From Cherax quadricarinatus (taxonomy: Eukaryota > Arthropoda > Malacostraca > Decapoda > Parastacidae), in contig NW_027196472.1 of the NCBI RefSeq assembly GCF_038502225.1, forward strand, positions 1 to 64,000: a stretch of DNA of 64,000 nucleotides, read 5' to 3'. A program made the position numbers and the translations under genes. The notes beneath the pieces were generated by a model. The model made no database searches and was not told the origin of the DNA. It saw nothing but the letters and a program-made list of their open reading frames with translations. Numbering within the stretch: position 1 is the stretch's first letter; every line of letters starts with the position of its first letter. This document shows positions 25,998-40,900 of the stretch, in pieces.

Positions 25998-28900
25998 GAT
26001 GTTGTAGTGGGCAAGTACTGAGTGATGTTGTAGTGGGCAAGTACTGAGTGATGTTGTAGTGGGCAAGTACTGAGTGATGTTGTAGTGGGCAAGTACTGAG
26101 TGATGTTGTAGTGGGCAAGTACTGAGTGATGTTGTAGTGGGCAAGTACTGAGTGATGTTGTAGTGGGCAAGTACTGAGTGATGTTGTAGTGGGCAAGTAC
26201 TGAGTGATGTTGTAGTGGGCAAGTACTGAGTGATGTTGTAGTGGGCAAGTACTGACTGATGTTGTAGTGGGCAAGTACTGAGTGATGTTGTAGTGGGCAA
26301 GTACTGACTGATGTTGTAGTGGGCAAGTACTGACTGATGTTGTAGTGGGCAAGTACTGAGTGATGTTGTAGTGGGCAAGTACTGAGTGATGTTGTAGTGG
26401 GCAAGTACTGAGTGATGTTGTAGTGGGCAAGTACTGAGTGATGTTGTAGTGGGCAAGTACTGAGTGATGTTGTAGTGGGCAAGTACTGAGTGATGTTGTA
26501 GTGGGCAAGTACTGAGTGATGTTGTAGTGGGCAAGTACTGAGTGATGTTGTAGTGGGCAAGTACTGACTGATGTTGTAGTGGGCAAGTACTGAGTGATGT
26601 TGTAGTGGGCAAGTACTGACTGATGTTGTAGTGGGCAAGTACTGACTGATGTTGTAGTGGGCAAGTACTGAGTGATGTTGTAGTGGGCAAGTACTGAGTG
26701 ATGTTGTAGTGGGCAAGTACTGAGTGATGTTGTAGTGGGCAAGTACTGACTGATGTTGTAGTGGGCAAGTACTGAGTGATGTTGTAGTGGGCAAGTACTG
26801 ACTGATGTTGTAGTGGGCAAGTACTGAGTGATGTTGTAGTGGGCAAGTACTGAGTGATGTTGTAGTGGGCAAGTACTGAGTGATGTTGTAGTGGGCAAGT
26901 ACTGAGTGATGTTGTAGTGGGCAAGTACTGACTGATGTTGTAGTGGGCAAGTACTGACTGATGTTGTAGTGGGCAAGTACTGACTGATGTTGTAGTGGGC
27001 AAGTACTGACTGATGTTGTAGTGGGCAAGTACTGACTGATGTTGTAGTGGGCAAGTACTGAGTAATGTTGTAGTGGGCAAGTACTGAGTAATGTTGTAGT
27101 GGGCAAGTACTGAGTGATGTTGTAGTGGGCAAGTACTGAGTGATGTTGTAGTGGGCAAGTACTGAGTGATGTTGTAGTGGGCAAGTACTGACTGATGTTG
27201 TAGTGGGCAAGTACTGAGTAATGTTGTAGTGGGCAAGTACTGACTGATGTTGTAGTGGGCAAGTACTGAGTGATGTTGTAGTGGGCAAGTACTGAGTGAT
27301 GTTGTAGTGGGCAAGTACTGACTGATGTTGTAGTGGGCAAGTACTGACTGATGTTGTAGTGGGCAAGTACTGAGTGATGTTGTAGTGGGCAAGTACTGAG
27401 TGATGTTGTAGTGGGCAAGTACTGAGTGATGTTGTAGTGGGCAAGTACTGAGTGATGTTGTAGTGGGCAAGTACTGAGTGATGTTGTAGTGGGCAAGTAC
27501 TGACTGATGTTGTAGTGGGCAAGTACTGACTGATGTTGTAGTGGGCAAGTACTGACTGATGTTGTAGTGGGCAAGTACTGACTGATGTTGTAGTGGGCAA
27601 GTACTGACTGATGTTGTAGTGGGCAAGTACTGACTGATGTTGTAGTGGGCAAGTACTGAGTAATGTTGTAGTGGGCAAGTACTGAGTAATGTTGTAGTGG
27701 GCAAGTACTGAGTGATGTTGTAGTGGGCAAGTACTGAGTGATGTTGTAGTGGGCAAGTACTGAGTGATGTTGTAGTGGGCAAGTACTGACTGATGTTGTA
27801 GTGGGCAAGTACTGAGTAATGTTGTAGTGGGCAAGTACTGACTGATGTTGTAGTGGGCAAGTACTGAATGATGTTGTAGTGGGCAAGTACTGAGTAATGT
27901 TGTAGTGGGCAAGTACTGACTGATGTTGTAGTGGGCAAGTACTGAGTGATGTTGTAGTGGGCAAGTACTGAGTAATGTTGTAGTGGGCAAGTACTGACTG
28001 ATGTTGTAGTGGGCAAGTACTGACTGATGTTGTAGTGGGCAAGTACTGAGTAATGTTGTAGTGGGCAAGTACTGAGTAATGTTGTAGTGGGCAAGTACTG
28101 ACTGATGTTGTAGTGGGCAAGTACTGACTGATGTTGTAGTGGGCAAGTACTGAGTAATGTTGTAGTGGGCAAGTACTGACTGATGTTGTAGTGGGCAAGT
28201 ACTGACTGATGTTGTAGTGGGCAAGTACTGAGTAATGTTGTAGTGGGCAAGTACTGAGTAATGTTGTAGTGGGCAAGTACTGACTGATGTTGTAGTGGGC
28301 AAGTACTGACTGATGTTGTAGTGGGCAAGTACTGAGTAATGTTGTAGTGGGCAAGTACTGAGTAATGTTGTAGTGGGCAAGTACTGACTGATGTTGTAGT
28401 GGGCAAGTACTGACTGATGTTGTAGTGGGCAAGTACTGAGTAATGTTGTAGTGGGCAAGTACTGAGTAATGTTGTAGTGGGCAAGTACTGACTGATGTTG
28501 TAGTGGGCAAGTACTGACTGATGTTGTAGTGGGCAAGTACTGAGTAATGTTGTAGTGGGCAAGTACTGAGTAATGTTGTAGTGGGCAAGTACTGACTGAT
28601 GTTGTAGTGGGCAAGTACTGAGTAATGTTGTAGTGGGCAAGTACTGACTGATGTTGTAGTGGGCAAGTACTGACTGATGTTGTAGTGGGCAAGTACTGAC
28701 TGATGTTGTAGTGGGCAAGTACTGACTGATGTTGTAGTGGGCAAGTACTGACTGATGTTGTAGTGGGCAAGTACTGACTGATGTTGTAGTGGGCAAGTAC
28801 TGAGTAATGTTGTAGTGGGCAAGTACTGACTGATGTTGTAGTGGGCAAGTACTGACTGATGTTGTAGTGGGCAAGTACTGACTGATGTTGTAGTGGGCAA

Positions 28901-31900
28901 GTACTGACTGATGTTGTAGTGGGCAAGTACTGACTGATGTTGTAGTGGGCAAGTACTGACTGATGTTGTAGTGGGCAAGTACTGAGTGATGTTGTAGTGG
29001 GCAAGTACTGAGTAATGTTGTAGTGGGCAAGTACTGAGTAATGTTGTAGTGGGCAAGTACTGACTGATGTTGTAGTGGGCAAGTACTGAGTAATGTTGTA
29101 GTGGGCAAGTACTGACTGATGTTGTAGTGGGCAAGTACTGACTGATGTTGTAGTGGGCAAGTACTGACTGATGTTGTAGTGGGCAAGTACTGACTGATGT
29201 TGTAGTGGGCAAGTACTGAGTGATGTTGTAGTGGGCAAGTACTGAGTAATGTTGTAGTGGGCAAGTACTGAGTAATGTTGTAGTGGGCAAGTACTGAGTA
29301 ATGTTGTAGTGGGCAAGTACTGACTGATGTTGTAGTGGGCAAGTACTGACTGATGTTGTAGTGGGCAAGTACTGACTGATGTTGTAGTGGGCAAGTACTG
29401 ACTGATGTTGTAGTGGGCAAGTACTGACTGATGTTGTAGTGGGCAAGTACTGACTGATGTTGTAGTGGGCAAGTACTGAGTAATGTTGTAGTGGGCAAGT
29501 ACTGAGTAATGTTGTAGTGGGCAAGTACTGACTGATGTTGTAGTGGGCAAGTACTGACTGATGTTGTAGTGGGCAAGTACTGAGTAATGTTGTAGTGGGC
29601 AAGTACTGAGTAATGTTGTAGTGGGCAAGTACTGACTGATGTTGTAGTGGGCAAGTACTGACTGATGTTGTAGTGGGCAAGTACTGAGTAATGTTGTAGT
29701 GGGCAAGTACTGAGTAATGTTGTAGTGGGCAAGTACTGACTGATGTTGTAGTGGGCAAGTACTGACTGATGTTGTAGTGGGCAAGTACTGAGTAATGTTG
29801 TAGTGGGCAAGTACTGAGTAATGTTGTAGTGGGCAAGTACTGACTGATGTTGTAGTGGGCAAGTACTGAGTAATGTTGTAGTGGGCAAGTACTGACTGAT
29901 GTTGTAGTGGGCAAGTACTGACTGATGTTGTAGTGGGCAAGTACTGACTGATGTTGTAGTGGGCAAGTACTGACTGATGTTGTAGTGGGCAAGTACTGAC
30001 TGATGTTGTAGTGGGCAAGTACTGACTGATGTTGTAGTGGGCAAGTACTGAGTAATGTTGTAGTGGGCAAGTACTGACTGATGTTGTAGTGGGCAAGTAC
30101 TGACTGATGTTGTAGTGGGCAAGTACTGACTGATGTTGTAGTGGGCAAGTACTGACTGATGTTGTAGTGGGCAAGTACTGACTGATGTTGTAGTGGGCAA
30201 GTACTGACTGATGTTGTAGTGGGCAAGTACTGAGTGATGTTGTAGTGGGCAAGTACTGAGTAATGTTGTAGTGGGCAAGTACTGAGTAATGTTGTAGTGG
30301 GCAAGTACTGACTGATGTTGTAGTGGGCAAGTACTGAGTAATGTTGTAGTGGGCAAGTACTGACTGATGTTGTAGTGGGCAAGTACTGACTGATGTTGTA
30401 GTGGGCAAGTACTGACTGATGTTGTAGTGGGCAAGTACTGACTGATGTTGTAGTGGGCAAGTACTGAGTGATGTTGTAGTGGGCAAGTACTGAGTAATGT
30501 TGTAGTGGGCAAGTACTGAGTAATGTTGTAGTGGGCAAGTACTGAGTAATGTTGTAGTGGGCAAGTACTGACTGATGTTGTAGTGGGCAAGTACTGACTG
30601 ATGTTGTAGTGGGCAAGTACTGACTGATGTTGTAGTGGGCAAGTACTGACTGATGTTGTAGTGGGCAAGTACTGAGTGATGTTGTAGTGGGCAAGTACTG
30701 AGTAATGTTGTAGTGGGCAAGTACTGAGTAATGTTGTAGTGGGCAAGTACTGACTGATGTTGTAGTGGGCAAGTACTGAGTAATGTTGTAGTGGGCAAGT
30801 ACTGACTGATGTTGTAGTGGGCAAGTACTGACTGATGTTGTAGTGGGCAAGTACTGACTGATGTTGTAGTGGGCAAGTACTGACTGATGTTGTAGTGGGC
30901 AAGTACTGAGTGATGTTGTAGTGGGCAAGTACTGAGTAATGTTGTAGTGGGCAAGTACTGAGTAATGTTGTAGTGGGCAAGTACTGACTGATGTTGTAGT
31001 GGGCAAGTACTGAGTGATGTTGTAGTGGGCAAGTACTGACTGATGTTGTAGTGGGCAAGTACTGACTGATGTTGTAGTGGGCAAGTACTGACTGATGTTG
31101 TAGTGGGCAAGTACTGAGTGATGTTGTAGTGGGCAAGTACTGAGTAATGTTGTAGTGGGCAAGTACTGAGTAATGTTGTAGTGGGCAAGTACTGACTGAT
31201 GTTGTAGTGGGCAAGTACTGACTGATGTTGTAGTGGGCAAGTACTGACTGATGTTGTAGCGGGCAAGTACTGACTGATGTTGTAGTGGGCAAGTACTGAC
31301 TGATGTTGTAGTGGGCAAGTACTGACTGATGTTGTAGTGGGCAAGTACTGACTGATGTTGTAGTGGGCAAGTACTGACTGATGTTGTAGTGGGCAAGTAC
31401 TGACTGATGTTGTAGTGGGCAAGTACTGAGTAATGTTGTAGTGGGCAAGTACTGAGTAATGTTGTAGTGGGCAAGTACTGACTGATGTTGTAGTGGGCAA
31501 GTACTGACTGATGTTGTAGTGGGCAAGTACTGACTGATGTTGTAGCGGGCAAGTACTGACTGATGTTGTAGTGGGCAAGTACTGACTGATGTTGTAGTGG
31601 GCAAGTACTGACTGATGTTGTAGTGGGCAAGTACTGAGTAATGTTGTAGTGGGCAAGTACTGACTGATGTTGTAGTGGGCAAGTACTGACTGATGTTGTA
31701 GTGGGCAAGTACTGACTGATGTTGTAGTGGGCAAGTACTGACTGATGTTGTAGTGGGCAAGTACTGACTGATGTTGTAGTGGGCAAGTACTGAGTAATGT
31801 TGTAGTGGGCAAGTACTGACTGATGTTGTAGTGGGCAAGTACTGACTGATGTTGTAGTGGGCAAGTACTGACTGATGTTGTAGTGGGCAAGTACTGACTG

Positions 31901-34900
31901 ATGTTGTAGTGGGCAAGTACTGACTGATGTTGTAGTGGGCAAGTACTGACTGATGTTGTAGTGGGCAAGTACTGAGTAATGTTGTAGTGGGCAAGTACTG
32001 AGTAATGTTGTAGTGGGCAAGTACTGACTGATGTTGTAGTGGGCAAGTACTGACTGATGTTGTAGTGGGCAAGTACTGACTGATGTTGTAGTGGGCAAGT
32101 ACTGACTGATGTTGTAGTGGGCAAGTACTGACTGATGTTGTAGTGGGCAAGTACTGACTGATGTTGTAGTGGGCAAGTACTGAGTAATGTTGTAGTGGGC
32201 AAGTACTGACTGATGTTGTAGTGGGCAAGTACTGACTGATGTTGTAGTGGGCAAGTACTGAGTGATGTTGTAGTGGGCAAGTACTGACTGATGTTGTAGT
32301 GGGCAAGTACTGACTGATGTTGTAGTGGGCAAGTACTGAGTAATGTTGTAGTGGGCAAGTACTGACTGATGTTGTAGTGGGCAAGTACTGACTGATGTTG
32401 TAGTGGGCAAGTACTGACTGATGTTGTAGTGGGCAAGTACTGACTGATGTTGTAGTGGGCAAGTACTGAGTGATGTTGTAGTGGGCAAGTACTGACTGAT
32501 GTTGTAGTGGGCAAGTACTGAGTGATGTTGTAGTGGGCAAGTACTGACTGATGTTGTAGTGGGCAAGTACTGACTGATGTTGTAGTGGGCAAGTACTGAG
32601 TGATGTTGTAGTGGGCAAGTACTGACTGATGTTGTAGTGGGCAAGTACTGAGTGATGTTGTAGTGGGCAAGTACTGACTGATGTTGTAGTGGGCAAGTAC
32701 TGAGTGATGTTGTAGTGGGCAAGTACTGAGTGATGTTGTAGTGGGCAAGTACTGACTGATGTTGTAGTGGGCAAGTACTGACTGATGTTGTAGTGGGCAA
32801 GTACTGAGTGATGTTGTAGTGGGCAAGTACTGAGTGATGTTGTAGTGGGCAAGTACTGAGTAATGTTGTAGTGGGCAAGTACTGACTGATGTTGTAGTGG
32901 GCAAGTACTGAGTGATGTTGTAGTGGGCAAGTACTGAGTGATGTTGTAGTGGGCAAGTACTGACTGATGTTGTAGTGGGCAAGTACTGACTGATGTTGTA
33001 GTGGGCAAGTACTGACTGATGTTGTAGTGGGCAAGTACTGAGTGATGTTGTAGTGGGCAAGTACTGAGTGATGTTGTAGTGGGCAAGTACTGAGTAATGT
33101 TGTAGTGGGCAAGTACTGACTGATGTTGTAGTGGGCAAGTACTGAGTGATGTTGTAGTGGGCAAGTACTGAGTGATGTTGTAGTGGGCAAGTACTGAGTG
33201 ATGTTGTAGTGGGCAAGTACTGACTGATGTTGTAGTGGGCAAGTACTGAGTGATGTTGTAGTGGGCAAGTACTGACTGATGTTGTAGTGGGCAAGTACTG
33301 AGTGATGTTGTAGTGGGCAAGTACTGACTGATGTTGTAGTGGGCAAGTACTGAGTGATGTTGTAGTGGGCAAGTACTGACTGATGTTGTAGTGGGCAAGT
33401 ACTGACTGATGTTGTAGTGGGCAAGTACTGAGTGATGTTGTAGTGGGCAAGTACTGACTGATGTTGTAGTGGGCAAGTACTGAGTAATGTTGTAGTGGGC
33501 AAGTACTGAGTGATGTTGTAGTGGGCAAGTACTGAGTGATGTTGTAGTGGGCAAGTACTGACTGATGTTGTAGTGGGCAAGTACTGAGTGATGTTGTAGT
33601 GGGCAAGTACTGAGTGATGTTGTAGTGGGCAAGTACTGAGTGATGTTGTAGTGGGCAAGTACTGACTGATGTTGTAGTGGGCAAGTACTGAGTGATGTTG
33701 TAGTGGGCAAGTACTGACTGATGTTGTAGTGGGCAAGTACTGAGTAATGTTGTAGTGGGCAAGTACTGACTGATGTTGTAGTGGGCAAGTACTGAGTAAT
33801 GTTGTAGTGGGCAAGTACTGACTGATGTTGTAGTGGGCAAGTACTGAGTAATGTTGTAGTGGGCAAGTACTGACTGATGTTGTAGTGGGCAAGTACTGAC
33901 TGATGTTGTAGTGGGCAAGTACTGACTGATGTTGTAGTGGGCAAGTACTGACTGATGTTGTAGTGGGCAAGTACTGACTGATGTTGTAGTGGGCAAGTAC
34001 TGAGTAATGTTGTAGTGGGCAAGTACTGACTGATGTTGTAGTGGGCAAGTACTGAGTGATGTTGTAGTGGGCAAGTACTGTATGTTGTAGGGCAAGTACT
34101 GACTGATGTTGTAGTGGGCAAGTACTGACTGATGTTGTAGGGCAAGTACTGAGTGATGTTGTAGTGGGCAAGTACTGACTGATGTTGTAGTGGGCAAGTA
34201 CTGAGTGATGTTGTAGTGGGCAAGTACTGACTGATGTTGTAGTGGGCAAGTACTGAGTGATGTTGTAGTGGGCAAGTACTGAGTAATGTTGTAGTGGGCA
34301 AGTACTGACTGATGTTGTAGTGGGCAAGTACTGACTGATGTTGTAGTGGGCAAGTACTGACTGATGTTGTAGTGGGCAAGTACTGAGTAATGTTGTAGTG
34401 GGCAAGTACTGACTGATGTTGTAGTGTACTGAGTGATGTTGTAGTTGGCAAGTACTGACTGATGTTGTAGTTGGCAAGAACTGACTGATGTTGTAGTTGG
34501 CAAGTACTGACTGATGTTGTAGTTGGCAAGTACTGACTGATGTTGTAGTGGGCAAGTACTGAGTGATGTTGTAGTGGGCAAGTACTGACTGATGTTGTAG
34601 TTGGCAAGTACTGACTGATGTTGTAGTGGGCAAGTACTGACTGATGTTGTAGTTGGCAAGTACTGAGTGATGTTGTAGTGGGCAAGTACTGACTGATGTT
34701 GTAGTGGGCAAGTACTGAGTGATGTTGTAGTGGGCAAGTACTGACTGATGTTGTAGTGGGCAAGTACTGAGTGATGTTGTAGTGGGCAAGTACTGAGTAA
34801 TGTTGTAGTGGGCAAGTACTGACTGATGTTGTAGTGGGCAAGTACTGAGTGATGTTGTAGTGGGCAAGTACTGAGTGATGTTGTAGTGGGCAAGTACTGA

Positions 34901-37900
34901 GTAATGTTGTAGTGGGCAAGTACTGACTGATGTTGTAGTGGGCAAGTACTGAGTGATGTTGTAGTGGGCAAGTACTGACTGATGTTGTAGTGGGCAAGTA
35001 CTGAGTGATGTTGTAGTGGGCAAGTACTGACTGATGTTGTAGTGGGCAAGTACTGAGTAATGTTGTAGTGGGCAAGTACTGACTGATGTTGTAGTGGGCA
35101 AGTACTGAGATGTTGTAGTGGGCAAGTACTGACTGATGTTGTAGTGGGCAAGTACTGAGTGATGTTGTAGTGGGCAAGTACTGACTGATGTTGTAGTGGG
35201 CAAGTACTGAGTAATGTTGTAGTGGGCAAGTACTGACTGATGTTGTAGTGGGCAAGTACTGAGTGATGTTGTAGTGGGCAAGTACTGACTGATGTTGTAG
35301 TGGGCAAGTACTGACTGATGTTGTAGTGGGCAAGTACTGACTGATGTTGTAGTGGGCAAGTACTGAGTGATGTTGTAGTGGGCAAGTACTGACTGATGTT
35401 GTAGTGGGCAAGTACTGACTGATGTTGTAGTTGGCAAGTACTGACTGATGTTGTAGTGGGCAAGTACTGAGTGATGTTGTAGTGGGCAAGTACTGACTGA
35501 TGTTGTAGTGGGCAAGTACTGACTGATGTTGTAGTGGGCAAGTACTGAGTGATGTTGTAGTGGGCAAGTACTGACTGATGTTGTAGTGGGCAAGTACTGA
35601 GTAATGTTGTAGTGGGCAAGTACTGACTGATGTTGTAGTGGGCAAGTACTGAGTAATGTTGTAGTGGGCAAGTACTGACTGATGTTGTAGGGCAAGTACT
35701 GACTGATGTTGTAGTGGGCAAGTACTGACTGATGTTGTAGTGGGCAAGTACTGACTGATGTTGTAGTGGGCAAGTACTGACTGATGTTGTAGTGGGCAAG
35801 TACTGACTGATGTTGTAGTGGGCAAGTACTGATGTTGTAGTGCAAGTACTGAGTCATGTTGTAGTGGGCAAGTACTGACTGATGTTGTAGTGGGCAAGTA
35901 CTGAGTAATGTTGTAGTGGGCAAGTACTGAGTAATGTTGTAGTGGGCAAGTACTGACTGATGTTGTAGTGGGCAAGTACTGACTGATGTTGTAGTGGGCA
36001 AGTACTGACTGATGTTGTAGTGGGCAAGTACTGATTAATGTTGTAGTGGGCAAGTACTGACTGATGTTGTAGTGGGCAAGTACTGACTGATGTTGTAGTG
36101 GGCAAGTACTGACTGATGTTGTAGTGGGCAAGTACTGAGTGATGTTGTAGTGGGCAAGTACTGAGTGATGTTGTAGTGGGCAAGTACTGACTGATGTTGT
36201 AGTGGGCAAGTACTGAGTGATGTTGTAGTGGGCAAGTACTGACTGATGTTGTAGTGGGCAAGTACTGACTGATGTTGTAGTGGGCAAGTACTGAGTGATG
36301 TTGTAGTGGGCAAGTACTGACTGATGTTGTAGTGGGCAAGTACTGACTGATGTTGTAGTGGGCAAGTACTGAGTGATGTTGTAGTGGGCAAGTACTGACT
36401 GATGTTGTAGTGGGCAAGTACTGAGTGATGTTGTAGTGGGCAAGTACTGACTGAGTGATGTTGTAGTGGGCAAGTACTGACTGATGTTGTAGTGGGCAAG
36501 TACTGACTGATGTTGTAGTGGGCAAGTACTGACTGATGTTGTAGTGGGCAAGTACTGAGTGATGTTGTAGTGGGCAAGTACTGAGTAATGTTGTAGTGGG
36601 CAAGTACTGACTGATGTTGTAGTGGGCAAGTACTGACTGATGTTGTAGTGGGCAAGTACTGAGTAATGTTGTAGTGGGCAAGTACTGACTGATGTTGTAG
36701 TGGGCAAGTACTGAGTAATGTTGTAGTGGACAAGTACTGACTGATGTTGTAGTGGGCAAGTACTGAGTGATGTTGTAGTGGGCAAGTACTGAGTAATGTT
36801 GTAGTGGGCAAGTACTGACTGATGTTGTAGTGGGCAAGTACTGACTGATGTTGTAGTGGGCAAGTACTGAGTGATGTTGTAGTGGGCAAGTACTGAGAGT
36901 TGGTGGAGTGGGCACGTACTGACTGATGTTGTAGTGGGCAAGTACTGACTGATGTTGTAGTGGGCAAGTACTGAGTAATGTTGTAGTGGGCAAGTACTGA
37001 GTAATGTTGTAGTGGGCAAGTACTGACTGATGTTGTAGTGGGCAAGTACTGAGTAATGTGTAGTGGGCAAGTACTGAGTGATGTTGTAGTGGGCAAGTAC
37101 TGACTGATGTTGTAGTGGGCAAGTACTGACTGATGCTGTAGTGGGCAAGTACTGACTGATGTTGTAGTGGGCAAGTACTGACTGATGTTGTAGTGGGCAA
37201 GTACTGAGTAATGTTGTAGTGGGCAAGTACTGAGTAATGTTGTAGTGGGCAAGTACTGACTGATGTTGTAGTGGGCAAGTACTGAGTGATGTTGTAGTGG
37301 GCAAGTACTGACTGATGTTGTAGTGGGCAAGTACTGACTGATGTTGTAGTGGGCAAGTACTGACTGATGTTGTAGTGGGCAAGTACTGACTGATGTTGTA
37401 GTGGGCAAGTACTGAGTAATGTTGTAGTGGGCAAGTACTGACTGATGTTGTAGTGGGCAAGTACTGAGTAATGTTGTAGTGGGCAAGTACTGACTGATGT
37501 TGTAGTGGGCAAGTACTGAGTGATGTTGTAGTGGGCAAGTACTGACTGATGTTGTAGTGGGCAAGTACTGAGTGATGTTGTAGTGGGCAAGTACTGACTG
37601 ATGTTGTAGTGGGCAAGTACTGAGTGATGTTGTAGTGGGCAAGTACTGACTGATGTTGTAGTGGGCAAGTACTGACTGATGTTGTAGTTGGCAAGTACTG
37701 ACTGATGTTGTAGTGGGCAAGTACTGACTGATGTTGTAGTGGGCAAGTACTGAGTGATGTTGTAGTGGGCAAGTACTGACTGATGTTGTAGTGGGCAAGT
37801 ACTGAGTAATGTTGTAGTGGGCAAGTACTGACTGATGTTGTAGTGGGCAAGTACTGACTGATGTTGTAGTGGGCAAGTACTGACTGATGTTGTAGTGGGC

Positions 37901-40900
37901 AAGTACTGAGTGATGTTGTAGTGGGCAAGTACTGACTGATGTTGTAGTGGGCAAGTACTGAGTGATGTTGTAGTGGGCAAGTACTGACTGATGTTGTAGT
38001 GGGCAAGTACTGAGTGATGTTGTAGTGGGCAAGTACTGACTGATGTTGTAGTGGGCAAGTACTGAGTGATGTTGTAGTGGGCAAGTACTGACTGATGTTG
38101 TAGTGGGCAAGTACTGACTGATGTTGTAGTGGGCAAGTACTGACTGATGTTGTAGTGGGCAAGTACTGACTGATGTTGTAGTGGGCAAGTACTGAGATGT
38201 TGTAGTTGGCAAGTACTGACTGATGTTGTAGTTGGCAAGTACTGACTGATGTTGTAGTGGGCAAGTACTGAGTGATGTTGTAGTTGGCAAGTACTGACTG
38301 ATGTTGTAGTGGGCAAGTACTGACTGATGTTGTAGTTGGCAAGTACTGACTGATGTTGTAGTGGGCAAGTACTGAGTGATGTTGTAGTGGGCAAGTACTG
38401 ACTGATGTTGTAGTGGGCAAGTACTGACTGATGTTGTAGTGGGCAAGTACTGACTGATGTTGTAGTGGGCAAGTACTGACTGATGTTGTAGTGGGCAAGT
38501 ACTGAGTAATGTTGTAGTGGGCAAGTACTGACTGATGTTGTAGTGGGCAAGTACTGACTGATGTTGTAGTGGGCAAGTACTGACTGATGTTGTAGTGGGC
38601 AAGTACTGAGTGATGTTGTAGTGGGCAAGTACTGACTGATGTTGTAGTGGGCAAGTACTGACTGATGTTGTAGTGGGCAAGTACTGACTGATGTTGTAGT
38701 GGGCAAGTACTGACTGATGTTGTAGTGGGCAAGTACTGACTGATGTTGTAGTGGGCAAGTACTGACTGATGTTGTAGTGGGCAAGTACTGACTGATGTTG
38801 TAGTGGGCAAGTACTGACTGATGTTGTAGTGGGCAAGTACTGAGTGATGTTGTAGTGGGCAAGTACTACTGGGCAAGTACTGATGTTGTAGTGGGCAAGT
38901 ACTGACTGATGTTGTAGTGGGCAAGTACTGAGTGATGTTGTAGTGGGCAAGTACTGACTGATGTTGTAGTGGGCAAGTACTGAGTAATGTTGTAGTGGGC
39001 AAGTACTGACTGATGTTGTAGTGGGCAAGTACTGAGTGATGTTGTAGTGGGCAAGTACTGACTGATGTTGTAGTGGGCAAGTACTGAGTGATGTTGTAGT
39101 GGGCAAGTACTGACTGATGTTGTAGTGGGCAAGTACTGACTGATGTTGTAGTGGGCAAGTACTGACTGATGTTGTAGTGGGCAAGTACTGAGTGATGTTG
39201 TAGTGGGCAAGTACTGACTGATGTTGTAGTGGGCAAGTACTGAGTGATGTTGTAGTGGGCAAGTACTGACTGATGTTGTAGTGGGCAAGTACTGACTGAT
39301 GTTGTAGTGGGCAAGTACTGAGTGATGTTGTAGTGGGCAAGTACTGACTGATGTTGTAGTGGGCAAGTACTGAGTAATGTTGTAGTGGGCAAGTACTGAC
39401 TGATGTTGTAGTGGGCAAGTACTGACTGATGTTGTAGTGGGCAAGTACTGACTGATGTTGTAGTGGGCAAGTACTGAGTGATGTTGTAGTGGGCAAGTAC
39501 TGACTGATGTTGTAGTGGGCAAGTACTGAGTGATGTTGTAGTGGGCAAGTACTGACTGATGTTGTAGTGGGCAAGTACTGAGTGATGTTGTAGTGGGCAA
39601 GTACTGACTGATGTTGTAGTGGGCAAGTACTGACTGATGTTGTAGTGGGCAAGTACTGACTGATGTTGTAGTGGGCAAGTACTGACTGATGTTGTAGTGG
39701 GCAAGTACTGACTGATGTTGTAGTGGGCAAGTACTGACTGATGTTGTAGTGGGCAAGTACTGAGTGATGTTGTAGTGGGCAAGTACTGACTGATGTTGTA
39801 GTGGGCAAGTACTGACTGATGTTGTAGTGGGCAAGTACTGACTGATGTTGTAGTGGGCAAGTACTGACTGATGTTGTAGTGGGCAAGTACTGACTGATGT
39901 TGTAGTGGGCAAGTACTGACTGATGTTGTAGTGGGCAAGTACTGACTGATGTTGTAGTGGGCAAGTACTGACTGATGTTGTAGTGGGCAAGTACTGACTG
40001 ATGTTGTAGTGGGCAAGTACTGACTGATGTTGTAGTGGGCAAGTACTGACTGATGTTGTAGTGGGCAAGTACTGACTGATGTTGTAGTGGGCAAGTACTG
40101 ACTGATGTTGTAGTGGGCAAGTACTGACTGATGTTGTAGTGGGCAAGTACTGACTGATGTTGTAGTGGGCAAGTACTGACTGATGTTGTAGTGGGCAAGT
40201 ACTGAGTGATGTTGTAGTGGGCAAGTACTGACTGATGTTGTAGTGGGCAAGTACTGAGTGATGTTGTAGTGGGCAAGTACTGACTGATGTTGTAGTGGGC
40301 AAGTACTGAGTGATGTTGTAGTGGGCAAGTACTGACTGATGTTGTAGTGGGCAAGTACTGAGTAATGTTGTAGTGGGCAAGTACTGACTGATGTTGTAGT
40401 GGGCAAGTACTGAGTGATGTTGTAGTGGGCAAGTACTGACTGATGTTGCAGTGGGCAAGTACTGAGTGATGTTGTAGTGGGCAAGTACTGGGCAAGACTG
40501 ATGTTGTAGTGGGCAAGTACTGAGTGATGTTGTAGTGGGCAAGTACTGACTGATGTTGTAGTGGGCAAGTACTGAGTGATGTTGTAGTGGGCAAGTACTG
40601 ACTGATGTTGTAGTGGGCAAGTACTGAGTGATGTTGTAGTGGGCAAGTACTGACTGATGTTGTAGTGGGCAAGTACTGAGTGATGTTGTAGTGGGCAAGT
40701 ACTGACTGATGTTGTAGTGGGCAAGTACTGACTGATGTTGTAGTGGGCAAGTACTGAGTGATGTTGTAGTGGGCAAGTACTGACTGATGTTGTAGTGGGC
40801 AAGTACTGAGTGATGTTGTAGTGGGCAAGTACTGACTGATGTTGTAGTGGGCAAGTACTGACTGATGTTGTAGTGGGCAAGTACTGAGTAATGTTGTAGT

